From DASZTV01 sp035548125 (GTDB lineage Bacteria > Actinomycetota > Actinomycetes > JAFAQI01), in the NCBI GenBank assembly GCA_035548125.1, contig DASZTV010000051.1, positions 1-64,000 of the forward strand: a stretch of DNA of 64,000 nucleotides, given 5' to 3'. A program made the translations under genes and the position numbers. Of this stretch, positions 1 to 5,879 are shown one piece after another (within the stretch, counting starts at the first letter, position 1; each line of letters begins with the position of its first letter). The notes under the pieces are model-generated. The model made no database searches. It saw only the letters and a program-made list of their open reading frames with translations, and was not told where the DNA came from.

Positions 1-102
1 GGCGCCCGGGCATTCCGACGCCTCACAGACACTCGCGATATATCGGCAACATATCACGTAATGATCGCCTGTCAAGCCCCGCGCCAGTCGGTCACGAAGA
101 AC

Positions 103-174
103 ACACAAACGTGGTTGTTGAGGTCGCCGAGAAGATGACACGCCCGGGAAATCTCACTCCCGTCACGTTTGTGT
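103..174. promoter_or_regulatory. Inverted repeat upstream of the CDF exporter gene
   Basis: An 11-bp perfect inverted repeat (ACACAAACGTG at 103-113, CACGTTTGTGT at 164-174) with a 50-bp spacer lies just before the exporter start at 200. The two half-sites could be operators for a metal-responsive repressor or one long stem in the 5' leader. The first 199 bases hold no gene that I can support; an AT-richer patch (about 35-62) could contain promoter elements. Confidence 0.35.
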
Positions 175-199
175 TCTGGTTCGCACCAGGTTCACTGGA

Positions 200-1081
200 A
201 TGGTGACGAGGGATGAGCGGTTGATGGTGACCGCGTTGTCGCTGTTGACCGGTTACCTCGGGGTCGAGGTCGTCGTCGGGCTGCTGGCGCACTCCCTCGC
301 GCTGCTCGCCGACGCGGGACACCTGGTCACCGACGTCTTCGCGTTGGGCGCTGCGGTCGTCGCGGCGCGGCTGGCCCGGCGGCCGGCCGTGGGGCACTGG
401 ACGTTCGGGCTCGCCCGCGCCGAGGTGCTCTCCGCGGCGGTCAACGGCGTGACCCTGCTCGTCGTCGCCGTGATCGTCACCGTCGAGGCGATCCGCCGGC
501 TGGTCCACCCGGTCGAGGCCGGCGGGGGAGCGATGGTCGCCGTCGGCGCATCGGGGCTGGCCGTGAACCTGCTTGCTGCCCTCGTCCTGTCGCGGACCGA
601 GCGGCGATCCATGAACCTGGCCGGTGCGATGGCGCACGTCGTGACGGATGCGTACGGCTTTGGCGCGGCAGCCGTCGCCGGCATCGTGATCCTGGCGACC
701 GGATGGCACCGCGCCGACCCGGTGGCCTCGCTGGTCGTCGTGCTGCTGTTGCTCCACGCCGCGAGATCCCTGCTCGCGGCGTCGGGAAGGGTGCTGCTCG
801 AGGCGGCGCCGAGCGAGGTCGACATGGTGTTGGTCCGCACGCATCTGCTCGAAGCGTCCTACGTCGTCGACGTTCACGACCTCCACGTCTGGACGGTGAC
901 ATCGGGCCTTCCTGCCCTGTCCGTGCACGTCGTGATCGCCGATGACTGCTTCAGCAACGGCAGCGCGCCCGCGCTGCTCGACGAGCTGCAGGCCTGCCTC
1001 GCCGGCCACTTCGACGTGGAGCACTCCACGTTCCAGCTCGAGCCCGCCGGTCACAGCGACCACGAACCGGCGCTGCACTAA
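200..1081 (+). CDS. Cation diffusion facilitator (CDF) family metal efflux transporter
   Basis: The 293-residue protein is a proton-coupled divalent metal (Zn/Co/Cd-type) exporter of the inner membrane. It shows the six-helix CDF layout: the first metal-site motif is DAGHLVTD (D38, H41, D45) in helix 2 and the second is HVVTD (H146, D150) in helix 5. A cytoplasmic C-terminal CDF domain of about 85 residues follows (VHDLHVWTVTSGL). The loop between helices 4 and 5 is short and lacks the His-rich stretch of many zinc exporters; only a small His cluster ends the protein. The ATG start at 200 follows a leader with an inverted repeat. The MFS gene begins 6 bases after the stop, so the two are probably co-transcribed. 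Metal specificity cannot be read from sequence. Confidence 0.9.
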   Translation: MVTRDERLMVTALSLLTGYLGVEVVVGLLAHSLALLADAGHLVTDVFALGAAVVAARLARRPAVGHWTFGLARAEVLSAAVNGVTLLVVAVIVTVEAIRRLVHPVEAGGGAMVAVGASGLAVNLLAALVLSRTERRSMNLAGAMAHVVTDAYGFGAAAVAGIVILATGWHRADPVASLVVVLLLLHAARSLLAASGRVLLEAAPSEVDMVLVRTHLLEASYVVDVHDLHVWTVTSGLPALSVHVVIADDCFSNGSAPALLDELQACLAGHFDVEHSTFQLEPAGHSDHEPALH

Positions 1082-1087
1082 GCGACG

Positions 1088-2311
1088 ATGAGCAATCCAG
1101 GGCGGGACGCCGCCGCCGGTGCCGTGCGGCTTGGCGCCGCCGTCGTGCTGGTGGCGTTCAACCTCCGGCTGGTCATCGCGAGTCTCGGGCCGGAGCTCGA
1201 CAACGTCCGCGCCGGGCTCGGCCTGTCCGACACCGCGACGTCGGTGCTCACGGCCCTGCCGGTGTTCGTGTTCGGCCTGCTCGCACTCGCTGGACCCTGG
1301 TTGTCGCACCGGTTCGGCCTGCGCCGCTCGCTGCTCATCGTGCTGGTGCTGCTGACCGCCGGCTCGGCGCTTCGGGTCGGCCCCAACAGCTTCACGCTCT
1401 TCGCGGGAACCCTGCTCGCCGCGTCGGGTATCGCCGTCGCGAACGTGCTCATGCCGGTGGTCGCCCGTCGTGAGTTTCCGACGCGTACCGGGCTGATGCT
1501 CGGCCTGTCGACGACCGCGACCATCGGATCAGTCGCGGCGGCCGCCGGCCTCACCGTGCCGATCGCGAACGCGCTGGATGCCGGCTGGCGTGCCGGCCTC
1601 GGCATCTGGGCCGCGCTGACCGGTCTGACGCTGGTGATCTGGCTGCCGTTCGCCGTTGGGCGCCACGAGCGGGACGAAGGCGAGGCGCCCCACATCTCTC
1701 GCGCGCTGTTCCGCAGCCCGCTCGCCTGGATGATCACGCTGTTCTTCGGCCTGCAGTCGCTCAACGTCTACGTCGTCGTCAACTGGCTTCCGTCCATCTA
1801 CCAGGACCACGGGTACTCGGACACGGCCGCTGGCGGGCTGCTCGCGCTCAACGTGCTGGTCCAGCTGCCGGTGTGCCTGGTCACACCGTCACTCGCGAGC
1901 CGTGCGCGCCGGCAGCATCCGTTCGTCCTCGGCGTCATCGCGTGCTCGGCGATCGCCTTCCTCGGCATCCTGCTCTCGCCCACGAAGCCGGCGGTGCTCT
2001 GGCTGGTCGTTCTCGGCTTCGCGCAGGGTGCGGCGTTCCCGCTGTGTCTGAGCTTCCTGGTGCTCCGGACCCGCACTCACGCGGAAACCACGCAGCTGTC
2101 GACGATGATGCAGTCGATCGGCTACTTGATCGCGGGCCTGGGGCCGCTGGTGTTCGGTGCATTGCATGCCGCGACCGACTCCTGGCGCGGCCCGATGGTG
2201 TTCTTGCTTGCGCTGCTCGTTCCGGAGCTGTGGGCCGGCCTCCGCGCGTCCTCCCCGGGTTTCGTCGACGGAGCCGCCGAGCCCGCCCCGAGCGCTCAGA
2301 GATCAACTTGA
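1088..2311 (+). CDS. MFS transporter, CynX/NimT (cyanate permease-like) family
   Basis: The 407-residue protein is a 12-helix major facilitator. The N-terminal motif FNLRLVIASLGPEL resembles the NLR-containing first helix of the cyanate/nitroimidazole transporter (CynX/NimT) branch, and SHRFGLRRS fits the loop 2-3 position of MFS proteins. It follows the CDF gene with a 6-base gap. The substrate is not evident; no cyanase lies nearby. Its last 155 bases are overlapped in another frame by the longest possible version of the next gene. Confidence 0.85.
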   Translation: MSNPGRDAAAGAVRLGAAVVLVAFNLRLVIASLGPELDNVRAGLGLSDTATSVLTALPVFVFGLLALAGPWLSHRFGLRRSLLIVLVLLTAGSALRVGPNSFTLFAGTLLAASGIAVANVLMPVVARREFPTRTGLMLGLSTTATIGSVAAAAGLTVPIANALDAGWRAGLGIWAALTGLTLVIWLPFAVGRHERDEGEAPHISRALFRSPLAWMITLFFGLQSLNVYVVVNWLPSIYQDHGYSDTAAGGLLALNVLVQLPVCLVTPSLASRARRQHPFVLGVIACSAIAFLGILLSPTKPAVLWLVVLGFAQGAAFPLCLSFLVLRTRTHAETTQLSTMMQSIGYLIAGLGPLVFGALHAATDSWRGPMVFLLALLVPELWAGLRASSPGFVDGAAEPAPSAQRST

Positions 2312-3521
2312 CTCCTCCCTCAGGAGCCCCCATACCCTCGCGCGCATCGCCGGTAGGAACTCCGCCTTCACCGCGCGACTGAGCGGGTCGCTGGTCGCGC
2401 TGGTCCTGCTTGCCGCGACCCTGGTGGACCTCTCACCCGCGCAGGCCGGCAAGTACGACTTCTGCCCGCCGGCGAGGACCAACGCCAACACCCAGCTGGT
2501 GTTGCACCGCCACGCGGTCGCTCCCGGGGTGTCGATCGACCGGACGACGATGCGCTCGACGAAGGGCAAGGTCGAGGTACGCGTGCTGCGCGTCGACCTG
2601 ACCCATCCCGGGGTGCGCCTGGTGTCGCTGCATCGCAAGCTCTCGTCGCCGCACGTGCTGACGACGCTCGCTGCCGACCGGCACATCGTCGCCGCCACCA
2701 ACGGGATGTACTTCAGCCTCAGCTACGGGGCACCCGTGTACCCGTTCATCGCCCATGGCCGGCCGATCGTGCTGTCGACTCACCCGATGAAGGTGGCCGG
2801 GGTGGGCGTCAACCGCCGCGCTGAGGAGGCCAACGCCTGGCTCGCGGGCAGCGTCCGATCAGACGCCGCCGTGATGGCGCTTGCCGCCCTCAACCTCACG
2901 CCGCCGCAGGGACTGTCGGCCTTCACGTCGGTGTGGGGCAGCGGTCGGGTGCCGCTCCCCTCCGACGCGCGCACCCGGCAGGTCTCGCACGGTCGGATCG
3001 CCACGGCGACCGGGCACTACCGCAAGGTGCCGAAGGGCGGCGCCCTGCTGGTCGCGCACGGACACGTCGCGAAACGCTGGCTGCGCGCGCTGGCGAAGCA
3101 CGCTCCGGTGACCATCCACCGGCACGTCGAGACCGATGCGCCGGTGCGGTTCCAGGACGCCTTCGGGGTCGGCACCCGGACCGTCGCGCATGCCGACCAG
3201 ACCAGCACGCATCTCTACTGCGCTCGCTCCGAGGCACTTGCCGCCCGTACCTCGATCGCCTGGTCACGCAGCCGCAGCACGTTGCTGCTCGTCACGGCCG
3301 AGAGCCCGCACGGCCCCGACCATTACGGGCTCGACGAGAACCAGATGTCGGCGCTTCTGGTGCATCTCCGCGCGGCCGGCGGCTACGCCCTCGACGGCGG
3401 CACGTCCACGGAGATGATCGCGCGCACCGGCAGCCACGACCGGCTCGTGCTGGAAGCCGCGCCCCACGGTCACGGCCAGCGCGCTATCCCGGTCGGGGTC
3501 GGCATCACCTACCGGCCGTAG
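2157..3521 (+). CDS. Secreted phosphodiester glycosidase (NAGPA domain) family protein
   Basis: The supported part runs from about 2340 to 3521: a signal-peptide-like segment (LSGSLVALVLLAATLVDLS, then AQAG) followed by a roughly 350-residue exported domain. ATNGMYFS and the C-terminal YALDGGTSTEMI are the conserved stretches of the NAGPA/phosphodiester glycosidase fold (uncovering-enzyme family), often found in cell-envelope glycan metabolism. The start is uncertain. I find no ATG, GTG or TTG in frame between 2211 and the signal peptide, so the nearest are GTG 2157, ATG 2166 and TTG 2208, all inside the upstream MFS gene and none with a clear ribosome site. A CTG start at 2382, or a sequence error, is possible. 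It converges on the lipoprotein gene at 3525. Confidence 0.75.
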   Translation: MHCMPRPTPGAARWCSCLRCSFRSCGPASARPPRVSSTEPPSPPRALRDQLDSSLRSPHTLARIAGRNSAFTARLSGSLVALVLLAATLVDLSPAQAGKYDFCPPARTNANTQLVLHRHAVAPGVSIDRTTMRSTKGKVEVRVLRVDLTHPGVRLVSLHRKLSSPHVLTTLAADRHIVAATNGMYFSLSYGAPVYPFIAHGRPIVLSTHPMKVAGVGVNRRAEEANAWLAGSVRSDAAVMALAALNLTPPQGLSAFTSVWGSGRVPLPSDARTRQVSHGRIATATGHYRKVPKGGALLVAHGHVAKRWLRALAKHAPVTIHRHVETDAPVRFQDAFGVGTRTVAHADQTSTHLYCARSEALAARTSIAWSRSRSTLLLVTAESPHGPDHYGLDENQMSALLVHLRAAGGYALDGGTSTEMIARTGSHDRLVLEAAPHGHGQRAIPVGVGITYRP

Positions 3522-3524
3522 TCC

Positions 3525-4073
3525 TCAGTGGTGAGTGGCCGCCGAGGCCGACCGGACCACGTCGACGCACGGCAGTGCCGGATCACAGCTGGCCGAGTCG
3601 ACGGCGGGGTTGCGAAGGGTCTTCGCGACGAGGGCGTTGCGCTGTCCGATCGTCGCCGTCGGGAGCAGCACGACGCGGTACGACGCGGGAGTCTGGGCTT
3701 TCGACACGCTCGCCCAGCAGGTGTACAGCCGCTGGAACTCCCGGTAGGCCTCGTCGCTCGACTCGAAGTACACCCGCTGCACGACGGCGGCGTTGCGCAG
3801 CGTGTCGCCGAGCTGCTTCACCGCTCGTGGTGTCGCGCCGCGCCGAAGGAACACCGACACGTCGACGGTGCCCTGCCACGGCGAGGTGCGCCCGGTGCCC
3901 GCGGCCGGCTGGGTGGTGCAGACGCTCGGCGTGGCCACCGGCTGGCGCAGGAAGGCCGCGAGGTTCGGAGGGGTCCGCAGGCCCGACGGCGCGCCCGGCA
4001 CCGACGCGCTGCCACAGCCCGCGAGCAGCCCGACGAGGGCGGTGACCGCCGCCGGCAGGGTGAGACGCCGCAT
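3525..4073 (-). CDS. Lipoprotein with FtsX-type extracellular domain
   Basis: The 182-residue product starts MRRLTLPAAVTALVGLLAGC, a lipoprotein signal with lipobox LAGC. After a short linker the body matches the extracellular domain of the cell-division permease FtsX: DVSVFLRRGATPRAVKQL, then VYFESSDEAYREFQRLY, then a second half with PASYRVVLL. There are no permease helices, so this is an FtsX ectodomain delivered as a stand-alone lipoprotein. The ATG at 4073 is chosen because it begins the signal peptide and overlaps the stop of the 35-codon ORF before it (TGATG). In actinobacteria the FtsX ectodomain controls RipC-type peptidoglycan hydrolases; a role in hydrolase control here is inference. 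Confidence 0.8.
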   Translation of the reverse strand: MRRLTLPAAVTALVGLLAGCGSASVPGAPSGLRTPPNLAAFLRQPVATPSVCTTQPAAGTGRTSPWQGTVDVSVFLRRGATPRAVKQLGDTLRNAAVVQRVYFESSDEAYREFQRLYTCWASVSKAQTPASYRVVLLPTATIGQRNALVAKTLRNPAVDSASCDPALPCVDVVRSASAATHH

Positions 4074-4180
4074 CAGCGCCGTCGGATGAAGCCCACGACG
4101 GCATTGCCGAGGAACAGCGCCCACCAGACCAGCCCGGTGAGAAAGATCGCGGCGAGCACGACCAAGGCGATGTACCGCAC
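4073..4180 (-). CDS. Small 35-aa single-pass membrane protein, coupled to the lipoprotein gene
   Basis: GTG at 4180 opens a 35-codon ORF ending in TGA at 4073-4075, which overlaps the lipoprotein ATG by one base (TGATG). The peptide begins VRYIALVVLAAIFLTGLVWW and ends GFIRRR: one long hydrophobic helix with a basic C-terminus. The tight overlap and membrane character argue for a real, translationally coupled gene. The region ahead of GTG has only a poor ribosome site, which lowers confidence. I recognise no family. Confidence 0.55.
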   Translation of the reverse strand: MRYIALVVLAAIFLTGLVWWALFLGNAVVGFIRRR

Positions 4181-4337
4181 GAGAGGAACTTATCCGCCCT
4201 GGGAACTCGCCAATCATTCAGTGCTGGTGCTCCTGAGGCGGATGGGGCACAATGGACCCGCACGACCCGTACGTGGCCGTACCTGCACGTCGAGAACGCT
4301 GGGGAAGGCGAGCCTCGACAAGCAGACGGAGGTCACG

Positions 4338-4826
4338 GTGAGCGCTCGGGGTGTGCTGTTCGTGCACTCGTGCACGCCGGCGGTCCGACCCCACGTGGAG
4401 TGGGCGGTCGCGGGCGTCCTCAACGTGCCCGTGGACCTGGAGTGGCACGACCAGCCGGTCGCTCCGGGCTGCCTGCGCGCCCAGACCGGATGGCGGGGGC
4501 CAGCCGGCACGGCGGGCCGGCTGGCCGCCGCGCTGCGGAACTGGCCGCTGCTGCGGGTCGAGATCACCGAGGAGCCCAGCGACGGCTCCGACGGCGAGCG
4601 CTACTCGATGACGCCTGATCTCGGCGTCTTCCGCGCCTCGATGAGCGCGAACGGCGACGTACTGGTCCAGGAGGACCGGTTGCGGGCGCTGCTGAACGAA
4701 GCCGACCTGCCCTCGATGCGGCACGCGATCGAGCGCCTGCTCGGCTCGGCGTGGGACGACGAGCTCGAGATGTTCCGCCGCAGCGGGGACGGTACGCCGG
4801 TCCGCTGGCTCAGCGCCGCGGTCTGA
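4338..4826 (+). CDS. DUF3145 family protein
   Basis: The 162-residue protein (SARGVLFVHSCTPAVRPHVE at the N-terminus, GTPVRWLSAAV at the C-terminus) matches DUF3145, a family of unknown function nearly confined to actinobacteria and of this size. The GTG start at 4338 is preceded at 4 bases by GGAGGT (4328-4333), which excludes the much longer open frame upstream. No catalytic motif is apparent. Its stop codon is followed immediately by a long perfect hairpin that separates it from the convergent gene at 4911. Confidence 0.88.
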   Translation: MSARGVLFVHSCTPAVRPHVEWAVAGVLNVPVDLEWHDQPVAPGCLRAQTGWRGPAGTAGRLAAALRNWPLLRVEITEEPSDGSDGERYSMTPDLGVFRASMSANGDVLVQEDRLRALLNEADLPSMRHAIERLLGSAWDDELEMFRRSGDGTPVRWLSAAV

Positions 4827-4896
4827 CCAACGCGATCTTGCACTTTTCAACGTGTGAGGACGCGTTCAGCGGTTGAAAAGTGCAAGATCGCGTTGG
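4827..4896. repeat. Intergenic hairpin repeat, copy 1
   Basis: A perfect 25-bp inverted repeat (4827-4851 and 4872-4896) encloses a 20-base loop. The arm contains GATCTTGCACTTTTCAAC. It begins at the base after the DUF3145 stop codon, between convergent genes. The same 21-bp core arm and the same 20-base loop length recur at 23944-24005. There is no T-run after the stem on either strand, so it is not a classic intrinsic terminator, though it could end transcription or protect mRNA 3' ends. It looks like a dispersed REP/MITE-type palindrome. Confidence 0.85.
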
Positions 4897-4910
4897 GGGA
4901 CGCGGGGTGG

Positions 4911-5750
4911 TCAGCCGTCGGCGGGGCGGTGGCACGGCAGCAGGCAGGACACTGGGTCGGTGAGGACCTCGATGATGTCCTCGTCGAGCGAGCCTGCGAC
5001 GAGCAGCCCGCAGGCGGCGTCGACCACGAGCGAGAGCACTAGGTTGGTCTCCGGGGTGCGGGTACGGGTCCGGCACTGGCTGCAGTAGCGGGAGCGTTCG
5101 CAGTCGGCGGTGTGGCGGATCAGCCACCACATCCGTCGCCGTGAGGTGAGCACGGTCGCGTGCCACGCCTCGTCGCGCGCCGCCCAGTGGATGTCCTGGT
5201 CGAGCCCGGCGGCAGCCTGCAGGATCGCCTCGTGCTCCGCGGCGGCGGACTCGTCGTGGCAGGTCGAGGCCAGGCGCGGCAGCGCGTGGAGCAGGCCCGT
5301 GACGTCCTCGGCGCGGCTGCCCAGGTCGGGAGTAGCGATCCGGTCGTCCGGATAGACCGTGCGCCAGGCTCGGGTGAGCGCCGCGTGCTCCGCGGCGGTG
5401 ATCGCGGGGCGGGCGTACGCCGCCGCGATCGCGTCGCGGACCGCCTTCAGGGCCGTGGACGCCACCTCGGGTTCGACGCCGAGATAGTCCTCCCCGCCGC
5501 GGATCTCTTCGGCGAAGAGCACCTGGACGGTTTCGAAGCGCGACAGCGCGTCGAAGATCAGCGGGCAGTCGGGCTCCAGCGCGTGGCGCCGGGCTTCACC
5601 GAGCTCGGAGGTGTTCTCCCAGGCCAGGGCGAGCGCGGAAAGCTCGGAGTCGGTGATGCACGGCATGCGCGAGCTGATCGCGAGGATCTCGAGCGCGTTC
5701 GGATGAGCCTCCAGCGACGAGATGACGACGGAGCTACGCCGGTTCGCCAC
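4911..5750 (-). CDS. Protein of unknown function with a C-terminal Cys cluster
   Basis: The 279-residue protein is predicted largely helical (many Ala/Glu-rich stretches) with a C-terminal CERSRYCSQCRTRTRT segment that could bind zinc, plus further Cys in the last 40 residues (DAACGLL, DPVSCLLPC). GTG at 5750 is preferred over the upstream GTG at 5765 because GGGAGG sits 6 bases before it. It is the next gene downstream of aceE on the same strand, after about 130 bases, and converges on DUF3145 with the hairpin repeat between. I do not recognise the family. Confidence 0.75.
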   Translation of the reverse strand: MANRRSSVVISSLEAHPNALEILAISSRMPCITDSELSALALAWENTSELGEARRHALEPDCPLIFDALSRFETVQVLFAEEIRGGEDYLGVEPEVASTALKAVRDAIAAAYARPAITAAEHAALTRAWRTVYPDDRIATPDLGSRAEDVTGLLHALPRLASTCHDESAAAEHEAILQAAAGLDQDIHWAARDEAWHATVLTSRRRMWWLIRHTADCERSRYCSQCRTRTRTPETNLVLSLVVDAACGLLVAGSLDEDIIEVLTDPVSCLLPCHRPADG

Positions 5751-5879
5751 GGTTGCCCTCCCCACGCGCTGGTCACGCTCGATGGGGGCATTCTCTGGGC
5801 CAGATCACGCTCAACCGCGCAGAAACGCCGAGGCTGTGAAGGGGGCTTTGGGCGCTCGCTCAGCCCTGCGTCGGCCGAA

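Noticed and set aside
3528..4337. 270-codon N-terminal extension of the DUF3145 gene
   Set aside because: The family size fits GTG 4338, which has a strong ribosome site; the extension is antisense to the lipoprotein gene.
4827..4896. Hairpin repeat as an intrinsic terminator
   Set aside because: Stem is followed by G-rich DNA on both strands with no T-run; kept as a repeat with possible 3'-end function.
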